This document shows positions 49,793 through 58,938 of a stretch of DNA of 64,000 bases, piece after piece. Source of the stretch: CAUJIW01 sp963205175. GTDB lineage: Bacteria; Pseudomonadota; Alphaproteobacteria; Sphingomonadales; Sphingomonadaceae. The DNA lies in NCBI GenBank assembly GCA_041060555.1, contig JBEUDS010000017.1; one strand, 5' to 3'. Both the position numbers and the translations under genes were made by a program. Within the stretch, counting starts at the first letter, position 1. Every line of letters starts with the position of its first letter. Below the pieces are notes generated by a model that was given only the letters and a program-made list of their open reading frames with translations, was not told the origin of the DNA and made no database searches.

Positions 49793-50446
49793 ATGGCTTG
49801 CCCCGACGGCTCCATCCTGCTGCGCAACGCCGCCCGCTGGCGGGGCGCGCGGGTCGGCCTGCTGGGCGGCTCGTTCAACCCGGCGCACGCCGGCCACCGC
49901 CACATCAGCGTCGAGGCGATGAAGCGGCTGCGGCTGGACGCGGTGTGGTGGCTGGTGAGCCCGGGCAATCCGCTCAAGGCCGACCGCACCGACATGGCGC
50001 CGCTGGCGGCCAGGCTGGGTTCGGCCCGCCAGGTGGCGCGTCATCCGGCCATCATGCCCACCGGTGTCGAGGCCCGGCTGGGCACCCGTTATACCGTGGA
50101 TACGCTGGCCAGCCTCACCCGGCTGCACCCGACGACGCGCTTCATCTGGCTGATGGGTGGGGACAATCTGCAACAATTCCACCGCTGGAAGGGTTGGCGG
50201 ACCATCGCCCGGCTGGTGCCGATTGCCGTTTTGCTCCGTCCGGGTTATGCTGGCGCGTGCCGGGCTGCTAAGGTGCTGGGGCCGTTACGGCCCCGTATAA
50301 GGCCTGCCCGGCAGGCGTTTCGGTGGTGTTCATGGCGGCTACCCGCTGTGGTCTGCCTCGATCAGCCTGGTATCGACCTGTCGTCGACCATGGTGCGCAA
50401 GGCTGACCCGGCTTGGGCGGCTCGCCATGGTCGCCCGGCGAAGTGA
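49793..50446 (+). CDS. nadD: nicotinate-nucleotide adenylyltransferase
   Basis: The 217-aa enzyme makes deamido-NAD from nicotinate mononucleotide and ATP. It shows GLLGGSFNPAHAGHRHIS (nucleotidyltransferase HxGH motif), WWLVSPGNPLK, FIWLMGGDNLQQFHRWK and the ISSTMVR-like LSSTMVRKADPAW. The first 18 residues are an extension before the core, common in this group. Its end overlaps the annotated start of rsfS by 20 bases. Confidence 0.96.
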   Translation: MACPDGSILLRNAARWRGARVGLLGGSFNPAHAGHRHISVEAMKRLRLDAVWWLVSPGNPLKADRTDMAPLAARLGSARQVARHPAIMPTGVEARLGTRYTVDTLASLTRLHPTTRFIWLMGGDNLQQFHRWKGWRTIARLVPIAVLLRPGYAGACRAAKVLGPLRPRIRPARQAFRWCSWRLPAVVCLDQPGIDLSSTMVRKADPAWAARHGRPAK

Positions 50447-50864
50447 GGAGAACGGATTGCCTGCTGTTTCCGCCGCTGCCAGCGGCGCCCAAAGCGAGAC
50501 CACGAGTAGCTCGGGTCTCCACGATCTGGTGCTCAGGTCGCTCGACGATGACAAAGCCGTCGAAGTCGTTTCCATACCGCTTGCGGGCAAAAGTTCCATT
50601 GCCGATGTCATGGTGGTCGCCAGCGGCCGCTCGTCGCGTCAGGTCGGCGCGATGGCGCAGCATCTGGCGGAAAAGGTCAAGGCCGAGTTCGGCATCAACG
50701 CGCGGATCGAAGGGCTGCCGCAGGCCGACTGGGTGCTGATCGACGCCGGCGATGTCGTCGTTCACCTGTTCCGCCCCGAGGTGCGCAGCTTCTACAATCT
50801 TGAGAAGATGTGGTCGGTTGAAGTGCCGGCCGGTGGACCCAAGACCCTGCCGCAGACGGCCTGA
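50427..50864 (+). CDS. rsfS: ribosome silencing factor RsfS
   Basis: This protein binds uL14 and blocks subunit joining in starvation. Core segments are KAVEVVSIPLAGKSSIADVM, VVASGRSSRQVGAMAQHLAE, QADWVLIDAGDVVVHLFRPE and FYNLEKMWS. ATG at 50427 lies inside nadD and gives 145 aa; a TTG at 50457 with GTGAGGAG eight bases upstream would avoid the overlap and give 135 aa, and I consider it a real alternative. The nadD-rsfS-rlmH order is conserved. Confidence 0.95.
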   Translation: MVARRSEENGLPAVSAAASGAQSETTSSSGLHDLVLRSLDDDKAVEVVSIPLAGKSSIADVMVVASGRSSRQVGAMAQHLAEKVKAEFGINARIEGLPQADWVLIDAGDVVVHLFRPEVRSFYNLEKMWSVEVPAGGPKTLPQTA

Positions 50865-51292
50865 TGCTGCTGCATGTCGTGGCGGTGGGTCGCATCGGCC
50901 GCTCGCCCGAGGCCGAGCTGGTGACGCGTTATGCGGCGCGGCTCGGCACTTCCCTCAAGATCACGGAACTCTCGGAAGGGCGGGCCGCCGCGCGGCTGCC
51001 GGCGCCGCTCATGCCGGCGCGCACCGTGGTGCTCGATGAGCGCGGACGCGCGCTGGCCAGCGATGCGCTGGCCGCCCAGCTCGGGCGCTGGCGCGATGAT
51101 GGCGTGCGCGAGGTGCGCTTTCTCATTGGCGGCGCCGACGGCCATGACGCCGCCACCCGTGACGGCGCCGACTTGCTGCTGTCGTTCGGGCCGGCCACCT
51201 GGCCACACATGATGGTGCGCGCCATGCTGGCCGAACAACTCTATCGGGCGACCTCGATTCTCGCTAATCACCCCTATCACCGAGGGGACTGA
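50864..51292 (+). CDS. rlmH: 23S rRNA pseudouridine1915 N3-methyltransferase
   Basis: The 142-aa SPOUT methyltransferase modifies position 1915 of 23S rRNA in the assembled ribosome. It has the SAM-binding knot segments VRFLIGGADGHD and LLLSFGPATWPHMMVRAMLA, EQLYRATSILANHPYHRGD at the C-terminus. Start and rsfS stop share one base (TGATG). Confidence 0.97.
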   Translation: MLLHVVAVGRIGRSPEAELVTRYAARLGTSLKITELSEGRAAARLPAPLMPARTVVLDERGRALASDALAAQLGRWRDDGVREVRFLIGGADGHDAATRDGADLLLSFGPATWPHMMVRAMLAEQLYRATSILANHPYHRGD

Positions 51293-51302
51293 AACCCGCC
51301 CG

Positions 51303-52604
51303 ATGGCTTTGATGCGCCTACCATTGCTGACGATCGCGCGGGTCGCGCTGGCTGGCGCGGTGCTGGCTGGTCCGCTGCGGGGCGTGGCGCATGCCGCGGA
51401 CGATCCGCGCCAGACGCTCAGGCAGGTGCAGTCGGACATCAAGGCCGCGGAGAAACGCAAATCCGCGCTCGCCCTCGAGGCCGAGACGCTGGCGGGCGAG
51501 ATCGATGTCGTCACCCGCGACATGGTGGCGGTGGCACAGACCATCCAGCTGCGCGAGCGACGCCTGTCGCAGCTGGAGGGACAGCTCGTCAGTCTCAAGA
51601 GCCGTCGTGATTCCCAGGTCAGGCTTTTCCTGTCCCGCCAGCAGGAGATCGCCCGGTTGCTTGCCGCCCTGCAGACGATGAGCCGCAGGCCACCATCGTT
51701 GTTGCTGTTCCGGCCGGCCTCGGCGCTGGAGACCGCACGCTCGGCCAGTCTGCTGGCGACGGTGCTGCCGGCGCTCAATGGCCGCCTGACTGGCCTGAGG
51801 GCGGAAATCGACTCGCTCAATCAGGCGCAGGAAGCCCTGGCACGGGAGCAACGCAAGCACCAGGCGGAGCTGGACGACCTGGCGACGGACCGCCGGAAGC
51901 TGGAGGCGTTGCGTGCGGAGCGCGAGGCCCGGCGTGGCGGCCTGCTGGCCCAGGTGGCGAGCGAGAGCGAAAAGCTCGGCCGCATGGCCCGCCAGGCGCG
52001 CGACATCCAGGATCTGCTGAGCCGGCTTGACGTCGAGGTACGCCGGCGTGAGCGTCTGGCCCGGCTGACGCCGCCAACGCCCCGTCCGTCGGGATTGTCG
52101 TCACCGGCGGCGCCACAGGCCGCGCCTGCCCGGCCGTCGGGTACGGGGCGCGCGCCGCCGGCCGTGGTGGCGATGCGCCCCCCCGAGCCCGCCGCGATGC
52201 CGGATCCGCGGGGCAACTACCGTCTGCCGGTCGAGGGCAATGTGGTGCAACGTTTCGGTGCGGCGTTGGACACGGGCGGTTCGTCGAAGGGGCTCTTGAT
52301 TCGGACCCGAACCGAGGCCCAGGTGGTGGCGCCCGCCGGCGGACGGGTGGTGTTCGCCGGGCCCTTCCGGGGTTACGGCCTGCTCTTGATCATCGCGCAC
52401 GGAGGCGGGTATCATTCCCTTCTGGCGGGCATGAGCCGTCTCGACGAACAGGTTGGCGCCGTGGTGCGGCCCGGCGAGCCGATCGGGCAGATGGGTGCAA
52501 CGGATCAGCAAGGTCCGGAGTTGTATCTTGAGGTCCGGCAGCGCGGCACGCCGGTCAATCCCTTGCCCTGGCTGGCCGCTGTCGCCAAGCGAACTGAAGG
52601 ATGA
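51303..52604 (+). CDS. EnvC-like murein hydrolase activator (degenerate LytM/M23)
   Basis: The 433-aa protein has a signal peptide (about 1-31, cut after VAHA), a long coiled coil at 35-245, a Pro/Ala-rich linker and a LytM domain at 305-428. The M23 zinc ligands are mostly missing: the HxxxD strand reads GSSKGLLIRT and the HxH strand reads ELYLEVR. That is the E. coli EnvC pattern, a periplasmic activator of amidases at the division site rather than an enzyme. Its stop overlaps ctpA by four bases, a common order in Alphaproteobacteria. Confidence 0.92.
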   Translation: MALMRLPLLTIARVALAGAVLAGPLRGVAHAADDPRQTLRQVQSDIKAAEKRKSALALEAETLAGEIDVVTRDMVAVAQTIQLRERRLSQLEGQLVSLKSRRDSQVRLFLSRQQEIARLLAALQTMSRRPPSLLLFRPASALETARSASLLATVLPALNGRLTGLRAEIDSLNQAQEALAREQRKHQAELDDLATDRRKLEALRAEREARRGGLLAQVASESEKLGRMARQARDIQDLLSRLDVEVRRRERLARLTPPTPRPSGLSSPAAPQAAPARPSGTGRAPPAVVAMRPPEPAAMPDPRGNYRLPVEGNVVQRFGAALDTGGSSKGLLIRTRTEAQVVAPAGGRVVFAGPFRGYGLLLIIAHGGGYHSLLAGMSRLDEQVGAVVRPGEPIGQMGATDQQGPELYLEVRQRGTPVNPLPWLAAVAKRTEG

Positions 52605-53938
52605 AGGTCGAGTTGTTCATGTCCCTGTCTCCCTCCCGTTTCCTGCTGGCCGGCCTGCTGCTGGGCGGATCGCTGCTGGCGATGCCGGCCCGTGCCGCCG
52701 GTGACGCCGAGACCTACCGCCAGCTCGATCAGCTGATGGATGTGTTCGAGCGGGTGCGCGCCGAATATGTCGACAAGGTCGACGACCGCAAGCTGCTTGA
52801 AGGCGCCATCAACGGCATGCTGGCGGCGCTCGATCCGCACTCCAGTTTCCTCAACGCCCGCGACTTCGAGACCATGCGCACCCAGACCGAGGGTGAATAT
52901 GGCGGGTTGGGCATCGAGGTGACGATGGAGGATGGCGTGGTCAAGGTGGTGTCGCCCATCGACGATACGCCCGCCTCCCGCGCCGGCGTGAAGTCCGGCG
53001 ACTACATCACTCACATCAACAAGGAGCCGGTGTTCGGGCTCAGCCTCACCGAGGCGGTGGCCAAGATGAAGGGCCCGGCCAAGAGCAGCATCACGCTCAC
53101 CATCGTGCGCGAGGGTCAGGACAAGCCGTTCGACCTGCGGCTGACCCGCGAGACCATCGCGCTGAGGCCGGTGAAGTTCGAGGCCAGGGGCACCATCGGC
53201 TACATCCGGGTCGCCCAGTTCAGCAAACCCACGGGGCCCGGCGTGCGCACGGCGCTCACCACGCTGCAAAAGCAGATCGGGCCGGCCAATGTCACCGGCT
53301 ACATCGTCGATCTGCGCCGTAATCCCGGCGGCCTGCTCGATCAGGCGATCGAAGTGGCGGACGCTTTTCTGGAACGCGGCGAGGTTGTATCGCAGCGCGG
53401 CCGTCGTAAGGAGGACATCCAGCGCTATCATGCCCGCGCCGGCGATCTGGCGGCGGGCAAGCCGGTGGTGGTGCTGGTGGATGGCGCCAGCGCCTCGGCG
53501 TCCGAGATCGTCGCCGGCGCGCTGCAGGACCAGCGTCGGGCGCTGGTGATCGGCGAGCGCACCTTCGGCAAAGGGTCGGTGCAGACACTGATTCCGCTCA
53601 CCCAGGACACGGCCTTGCGGCTGACCACGGCGCGTTACTACACGCCGGCGGGCCGTTCGGTGCAGGAACAGGGCATCGAGCCGGACATCGAGGTGCCGCA
53701 GCTCAGTGATGTCGATGGCAAGCGGCCGCAGATGCGGGAGGCGGATCTGCGCAACCACCTGCTCAACGGCGCCAAGATCGGCGAGCGCAGCGAGGAAAGC
53801 GACAGCAAGCCCGATCCGCGTTTTTCGGCGACCGCCGAAAGCTTGAAAAAGCAGGGCATTACCGACTATCAGCTCGACTATGCGATCAAGTTGCTGCAAC
53901 GGCTTGGCCGGGGCGGCGCCAAGGTGGCCCTGAACTGA
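52601..53938 (+). CDS. ctpA: S41 family carboxyl-terminal processing peptidase
   Basis: The 445-aa periplasmic protease has a signal peptide (about 1-33), a PDZ domain near 95-180 (GGLGIEVTMEDGVVKVVSPI) and the S41 catalytic region with Ser in DGASASASEIVAG and Lys in GERTFGKGSVQTL. It degrades or trims envelope proteins, often hydrolases regulated with EnvC-type partners. It is coupled to the EnvC-like gene and followed 22 bases later by the deacetylase-like gene. Confidence 0.97.
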   Translation: MKVELFMSLSPSRFLLAGLLLGGSLLAMPARAAGDAETYRQLDQLMDVFERVRAEYVDKVDDRKLLEGAINGMLAALDPHSSFLNARDFETMRTQTEGEYGGLGIEVTMEDGVVKVVSPIDDTPASRAGVKSGDYITHINKEPVFGLSLTEAVAKMKGPAKSSITLTIVREGQDKPFDLRLTRETIALRPVKFEARGTIGYIRVAQFSKPTGPGVRTALTTLQKQIGPANVTGYIVDLRRNPGGLLDQAIEVADAFLERGEVVSQRGRRKEDIQRYHARAGDLAAGKPVVVLVDGASASASEIVAGALQDQRRALVIGERTFGKGSVQTLIPLTQDTALRLTTARYYTPAGRSVQEQGIEPDIEVPQLSDVDGKRPQMREADLRNHLLNGAKIGERSEESDSKPDPRFSATAESLKKQGITDYQLDYAIKLLQRLGRGGAKVALN

Positions 53939-53960
53939 CAGGCGGAAACGGAACGCAGGC

Positions 53961-55055
53961 ATGGCCGTCGAGGACGACGATACCCCCCGACTCGACAGCG
54001 ACAGCCGCGAGGATGCGCCGGCCTTCCCGGACGAGCATCCCGACGATGCGGATGACGCTGACGGCGAGGGCGGCGCGCCGCGACCGCTATGGCAGTGGGT
54101 GGTGCTTGGTGTCGCGGCGCTGGGCCTGTTCATTGGCCTGACCACCCTGTTCGCCGGCCTGTTGCGCCCGGCCGCCGGCCCGGCCGACCCGGTGGCGATG
54201 ACAGTGGCCGGCGTCGATGCCGTTACTCCGGTGCCTCAGGCGGTGCCCGCCGCGCTTGATGCCGGAGCGGCCGCCACCGCGAAACCGTCGCCGCCCAAGG
54301 CGCCGGGCAGCGATGCCGCACCGGCGGTGACTCCGCCCCCGGCGCCGGTGGGCGCGGTAGCGGCGGGCACGCGACCGGCGGGGCCGCGCGTCGCCATTCT
54401 GATCACCGAGGCCGGACTGAACAGCGCGACCACCCGCCGCGCCATCGAGACATTGCCGGCGGCGGTCGCCATCGGTTTTTCGCCCCATGCCTCCGGTCTC
54501 GCCGGGCAGGCGGCGGCGGCACGCGCCGCCGGACACGAGGTGTGGATTGGCGTGCCGATGGAGCCCAAGCGCTATCCCGCCATCGATCCCGGTCCCAACA
54601 CCCTGTTGCGCTCGATGCCGGCGGCGGAGAACCTGCGCCGGCTCGACTGGGCCCTGGCCAGGGTCGCCAGGCCCGACGGCGTTTACTCCATGATGGGCTC
54701 CGCCTTCACCTCCGACCCGTCGGCGTTGCGGCCGGTGCTGACACGCATGGCCGAACGGCGGTTGCGCTTTGTCGATGCCCGCTCGATCGGCAGCACGCGC
54801 GGTCCGGCGCTGGCCCGTGAGCTCGGGCTCGCCTTTGCGCTCAACGACCGCTTCATCGACGACAAGACCGATCTTGCCCATGTGGAGCGCGCGTTGGGCG
54901 ATCTTGCAGGCATCGCCCGTTCGCGCGGCCATGCCATCGGCCTCACCAGGCCACTGCCGGAGACGCTCGATCCGCTCAACGAATGGCTGGCGGGCCTGCC
55001 CGAGAAGGGAATCACGCTGGTGCCGCTGAGCGCGATGGCCAACCCGGCGCCTTGA
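53961..55055 (+). CDS. divergent polysaccharide deacetylase family protein (YibQ-like)
   Basis: A 364-aa protein with an acidic N-terminus, one membrane helix at about 43-68, a Pro/Ala linker and the deacetylase-like domain from about 140 (GHEVWIGVPMEPKRYPAIDP; VYSMMGSAFTSD; VDARSIGSTRG). In the usual family the first strand carries an Asp-Asp-Leu-Gly motif; here the position reads LITEAGLN, so at least one expected metal-binding Asp is absent. The gene regularly follows envC-ctpA, which suggests a cell-envelope job. It is the last gene of the rightward run. Confidence 0.9.
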   Translation: MAVEDDDTPRLDSDSREDAPAFPDEHPDDADDADGEGGAPRPLWQWVVLGVAALGLFIGLTTLFAGLLRPAAGPADPVAMTVAGVDAVTPVPQAVPAALDAGAAATAKPSPPKAPGSDAAPAVTPPPAPVGAVAAGTRPAGPRVAILITEAGLNSATTRRAIETLPAAVAIGFSPHASGLAGQAAAARAAGHEVWIGVPMEPKRYPAIDPGPNTLLRSMPAAENLRRLDWALARVARPDGVYSMMGSAFTSDPSALRPVLTRMAERRLRFVDARSIGSTRGPALARELGLAFALNDRFIDDKTDLAHVERALGDLAGIARSRGHAIGLTRPLPETLDPLNEWLAGLPEKGITLVPLSAMANPAP

Positions 55056-55158
55056 TGCGCAGGCCGCCCTCCGATGCCGGTTTCCCGCTGACAGCCTGCC
55101 CCCGATAGCCTCGCCCGTAGGCCTCTTGCCGGCAGGCTCGCGCTGTCGGGCCGTTCAC

Positions 55159-58100
55159 TCAGCCGGCGGTCCGGTCTGTCCCGCGGCGATCCATGTCCAG
55201 GCACCGGCGCAGCGCGTCCGGGCGCACCGGCTTGGGCAGGGCCATGTAGCCCTGTGACACGAGTTCCGCCTTCAGGCTGTCATCAAGGGCGCCACTGATC
55301 ACGATCACCCGGTCGCAGCACAGGCCTTGCGCCTTGAGGCGTTCCACCACCATCGGCCCGGTGGTATGGGCGTCGAGATGGTAGTCGATCAGCACGGCAT
55401 CCACGTTGTCGCCATCGGCGCCGATCCCGATATCGGGCAGGTCACCCTGCCACGGTCGCGCGACGGCCGTTGCGCCCCATGCGGTCAGGATGGCGCGCAG
55501 CGAGTCCAGCACCAGGGTGTCGTCATCGATACACAGCACGCGCATCGCCGCGGGCGCGGCCGGTTCGTGCGCGTCGTTCCGGCGTCGTGCCGATACCCTG
55601 CGCCCGGCGGCCGGCACGGAGACGGAGAACCGGCTGCCGGCGCCGACAGTCGAGCGCACATCCACTGGCGCGTCGAGCATTGCCGAGATGCGTTCCACGA
55701 TCGCAAGCCCCAGTCCGAGGCCGGGCTGGTTCTGATGGTCGCGGTCGGGCAGCCGCCGAAACTCCTGGAAGATCTCCTGCAGTTTCTCCGGCGGGACGCC
55801 GAGACCGGTATCGACGACATCGATGCGGACCATGCCGGCGCGGCGGCGCGCGCCCAGCAACACCTTGCCGCGCGCGGTGTACTTGATGGCGTTGGACAGG
55901 AAGTTCTGCAGCACGCTGCGCAGCAGCCGCCGGTCGGCGTGGACGATCAGGCTGGTGCGCACCAGCCGCAGCTGGAGCCCCTTGGCGGTCGCCATCACCT
56001 CGAATTCCTCCGCCAGTTCACCGAACAGTTCATCGAGCGGAAAATCCCGCGGGCTGGGTGTCAGGCCGCCGGCGTCGAGGCGCGAGATGTCGAGCAGGGT
56101 GCGCAGGATCTGGTCGGCGGCGTTGATGGAACGCTCTATCTTGTCGGTCAGCGCGACTTCGTGCGGTGCCGTCAGGTCTTCGCGAAGCGCGCCGGCGAAC
56201 AGGCGCGCGGCATTGAGCGGCTGCATGATGTCGTGGCTTGCCGCCGCCAGGAAGCGGGTCTTGGACTGGGTGGCGGCTTCCGCCTGGGCGCGCGCCTTCT
56301 CCAGCTCCGCGGTGCGCAGGCGGACCCGGGATTCGAGGTCGATGTTGGCCTGTGTCAGCCGGCTCTCGCTGTCGCGCAGTGCCTGCTCGGTGCGCTTCTG
56401 CCCGGTGATGTCGGTGAAGGTGGTGACGTAGAGGCCATCCGGCATCGGGTCGCCCTGGGCCTGGACGATGCGCCCGGTGCTCAGCGTACGCTCCAGCGTA
56501 TAAGGCTCGCGCTGCCGCATTTTTTCCATCGCCAGACAGATCTGGGCGTCGGCGAACATGTCGCCGATGGCGCCGGTCTCGGCCTGCCAGCGCAAGGCAC
56601 GCTCCAGCGGCACGCCGACATCGATCAGGCCGGCCGGAAAGGCGAACCAGCTGAGATAGTGGCTGTTCCAGGCGACGATGCGCAGCTCGGCGTCGGTGAC
56701 GAAAATCGCCTGCTGGACGTGCTCCAGCGTTGCCTGCAGCAGTGTCTGGCTGAACTGCACCTGTTGCGCGCCGGCCTCGATCAGGGACGCCACTTCCTCG
56801 GCGTACAGCTTGGCGCCCGGGCCGTGTTCCAGCAGGATGCGCGCGCTCGCGGCGCCAACGATGCGGGTTAGCAGGGCTTCGGCCTCGGCCTGCAATTCCG
56901 GGCTTGCCGGATCGCGCGGACGCACCAGCGCCAGTCGGGCGGTCAGTAACTCGGCCGCCTTCTCGCCGGCAAACCGTCCCACCAGCGCGGTCAGCTCGCC
57001 GGTGCGCCAGCGCCGTTCGGCCGGCGGCGGTGCGCCTGGCGGGCTCGTGCCGACGAAACGGGCGGCCTGCTGCTGGTCGAGGAAGGTCTCTTCCGCGCGC
57101 AACGAGACGACGACGAACATCAGCAGGTTGACGCCAAGGCTCGCCAGCACGCCGAAGGTCAGGCGGTCGACCTCACCCAGCGCGCCGAGGCCGACGCTGT
57201 AGCTGCCCTCGACAGTGATCGGCAGGAACAGCAGCACCAGCCACATCAGTGCGCCAGTGCCCAGGCCGGCGAAGGCACCGCTCTTGTGCGCCCGCCGCCA
57301 GTACAGGCCGCCGATCAGCGCCGGCATCAGTTGCGCCGCCAGCGCGAACGACAGGGTGCCGGTGGCCGCCAGCGTCTGGCCCTGGCCGAAGGCTTGGAAA
57401 TAGGCATGACCGGCCAGCATCAGGACAAGGATCACCAGCCGTCGCAGCCACAGCACGAAGCGGCCGGCGTCCCACGACTGGCGGGCCAGCAGCGGCAGCA
57501 CGTTGGGCATCACCAGATGGTTGGCGGCCATGGTCGCGACCGCCAGCGTCGTCACCACCACCATGCTGGTGCCGGCGGAAAAGCCACCGAGGAACGCCAG
57601 CAGGGCCAGCGTGTCGTTGCCCGCAGCCATCGGCAGCGCCAGCACGAACAGATCCGGATTGACGGCCGTCAGGCTGGCGTGGGCCAGCCCGGCGGTGGCG
57701 ATCGGCGGCACCACCAGGGCGATGATCACCATGTAAAGGCTGAAGGTCCAGCGTGCCGGCCGCAGATCACCGGCATCGGGACATTCCACCACCAGGGTGT
57801 GGAACTGCCGGTCCAGGGCGATGATCGCGCCCATCGACAGCAGCGACAGGGTCACGAAGGGGAAGGCCGCCGGCGTTGCCTCCAGGGTGGACGGCAGCGG
57901 TGCGCCATCACCCGGCAGCAGGTGCCAGGCGAACAGGGCCAGTACCACCAGTGCCCCGATCTTGACGACGGACTCCAGCGCCACCGCCATCATCAGGCCG
58001 CGGTTGTGCTGGGTGACGTCGCGGTGGCGGGTGCCGAACAACATGGTGAACAGCGCCAGCGCCAGTGCCAGAACGAGGCCGATGGCGGCGGGCTCGCCAG

Positions 58101-58551
58101 GGTCGCCGCCGGTGAGGAACTGGAAACTGGCGACGGCGGATTTCAGTTGGAGAGCGATGTAGGGCAGTGCGCCGGCCACCACCACCAGCGTTGCCAGCGC
58201 GGCCAGCGATTCCGACTTGCCGTAGCGGGCGGAGATGAAGTCGGCGACCGACGTGACACGATTGCGGCGCGCCGTGTCGACCAGGCGGGCGACCACCGGG
58301 AACGCCGCCACGAATACCAGGATCGGCCCGAGGTAGATGGGCAGATAATCCCAGCCATCGCGGGCAGCGGTGCCAACCGCGCCGAAGAAGGTCCAGCTGG
58401 TGCAGTAGACCGCCAGCGACAGGCCATAGATGGCGGCGCGGGCGACCGGAGTGGCGAGCCAGGCCTTGCGGTGGTCCCCCAGCCACGCCACCAGGAACAG
58501 TAAACCGGCATAACCGAGCGTTGCCGCGATGACGATGGTCGAGGACAGCAT
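55159..58551 (-). CDS. CbrA/NahK-like transporter-histidine kinase-receiver hybrid
   Basis: The 1130-aa inner-membrane sensor joins an SLC5-like sodium/solute symporter domain (about 1-490, 12-13 helices), a PAS domain (about 620-740, VTDAELRIVAWNSHYLSWFA), a dimerisation/phosphoacceptor helix with H773 in AAASHDIMQPLNAARLF, an ATPase domain (DVVDTGLGVPPEKLQEIFQE) and a receiver with D1056 in LIDYHLD and K in LPKPVRP. Relatives sense or transport carbon compounds such as histidine or proline. ATG at 58551 starts the first membrane helix; a longer open frame upstream crosses the terminator of the preceding gene. No partner regulator is beside it. Confidence 0.93.
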   Translation of the reverse strand: MLSSTIVIAATLGYAGLLFLVAWLGDHRKAWLATPVARAAIYGLSLAVYCTSWTFFGAVGTAARDGWDYLPIYLGPILVFVAAFPVVARLVDTARRNRVTSVADFISARYGKSESLAALATLVVVAGALPYIALQLKSAVASFQFLTGGDPGEPAAIGLVLALALALFTMLFGTRHRDVTQHNRGLMMAVALESVVKIGALVVLALFAWHLLPGDGAPLPSTLEATPAAFPFVTLSLLSMGAIIALDRQFHTLVVECPDAGDLRPARWTFSLYMVIIALVVPPIATAGLAHASLTAVNPDLFVLALPMAAGNDTLALLAFLGGFSAGTSMVVVTTLAVATMAANHLVMPNVLPLLARQSWDAGRFVLWLRRLVILVLMLAGHAYFQAFGQGQTLAATGTLSFALAAQLMPALIGGLYWRRAHKSGAFAGLGTGALMWLVLLFLPITVEGSYSVGLGALGEVDRLTFGVLASLGVNLLMFVVVSLRAEETFLDQQQAARFVGTSPPGAPPPAERRWRTGELTALVGRFAGEKAAELLTARLALVRPRDPASPELQAEAEALLTRIVGAASARILLEHGPGAKLYAEEVASLIEAGAQQVQFSQTLLQATLEHVQQAIFVTDAELRIVAWNSHYLSWFAFPAGLIDVGVPLERALRWQAETGAIGDMFADAQICLAMEKMRQREPYTLERTLSTGRIVQAQGDPMPDGLYVTTFTDITGQKRTEQALRDSESRLTQANIDLESRVRLRTAELEKARAQAEAATQSKTRFLAAASHDIMQPLNAARLFAGALREDLTAPHEVALTDKIERSINAADQILRTLLDISRLDAGGLTPSPRDFPLDELFGELAEEFEVMATAKGLQLRLVRTSLIVHADRRLLRSVLQNFLSNAIKYTARGKVLLGARRRAGMVRIDVVDTGLGVPPEKLQEIFQEFRRLPDRDHQNQPGLGLGLAIVERISAMLDAPVDVRSTVGAGSRFSVSVPAAGRRVSARRRNDAHEPAAPAAMRVLCIDDDTLVLDSLRAILTAWGATAVARPWQGDLPDIGIGADGDNVDAVLIDYHLDAHTTGPMVVERLKAQGLCCDRVIVISGALDDSLKAELVSQGYMALPKPVRPDALRRCLDMDRRGTDRTAG

Positions 58552-58654
58552 GTTTCCCACGACGTCGGCCTTGTGATTCCCGCACCCTGTCCTGATTCGC
58601 CGGCGCTGGCAATCGCACCCCGCGCGGCGCGACGACAGTCCGGAACCGATGGGC

Positions 58655-58686
58655 AAAAAAACAAGGGCGGCCATTGCTGACCGCCC
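58655..58686 (-). terminator. intrinsic terminator of the DEAD-box helicase mRNA
   Basis: On the minus strand GGGCGGTC (58686-58679) pairs with GGCCGCCC (58672-58665), one G-U, around AGCAAT, and is followed by TTGTTTTTTT. It lies 253 bases after the helicase stop, so the tandem repeats are transcribed as part of the helicase 3' UTR. Confidence 0.88.
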
Positions 58687-58775
58687 GGAGTCTCGCCGCT
58701 TGTCGCGGCAAAGGAGGAGTGGAAGACCGCATGTTAGGTCTGCGGTGCCCCTGGCTCAATGCGACGTTCGTCGCG

Positions 58776-58925
58776 TGCCGGTTCCCCGGCGATGGTCGTG
58801 TGCCGGTTCCCCGGCGATGGTCGTGTGCCGGTTCCCCGGCGATGGTCGTGTGCCGGTTCCCCGGCGATGGTCGTGTGCCGGTTCCCCGGCGATGGTCGTG
58901 TGCCGGTTCCCCGGCGATGGTCGGA
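58776..58925 (-). repeat. six 25-bp tandem repeats, hairpin-forming, in the helicase 3' UTR
   Basis: TGCCGGTTCCCCGGCGATGG plus five more bases repeats at 58776, 58801, 58826, 58851, 58876 and 58901 with no internal changes; only the last two bases of the final copy differ. In the minus-strand RNA each copy gives GCCGG-GGAA-CCGGC, a 5-bp stem with a GGAA loop of the GNRA class. The period is not a multiple of three, and the array lies between the helicase stop (58939) and its terminator. Variable copy number between strains is expected for such arrays. Confidence 0.95.
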
Positions 58926-58938
58926 GAACCTCGGGCGC

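Noticed and set aside
57286..58503. 405-codon plus-strand frame opposite the histidine kinase
   Set aside because: Its Gln/His/Arg-rich translation is an antisense reading of transmembrane codons.
58776..58925. CRISPR array
   Set aside because: The 25-bp units are directly joined with no spacers, and no cas genes are present.
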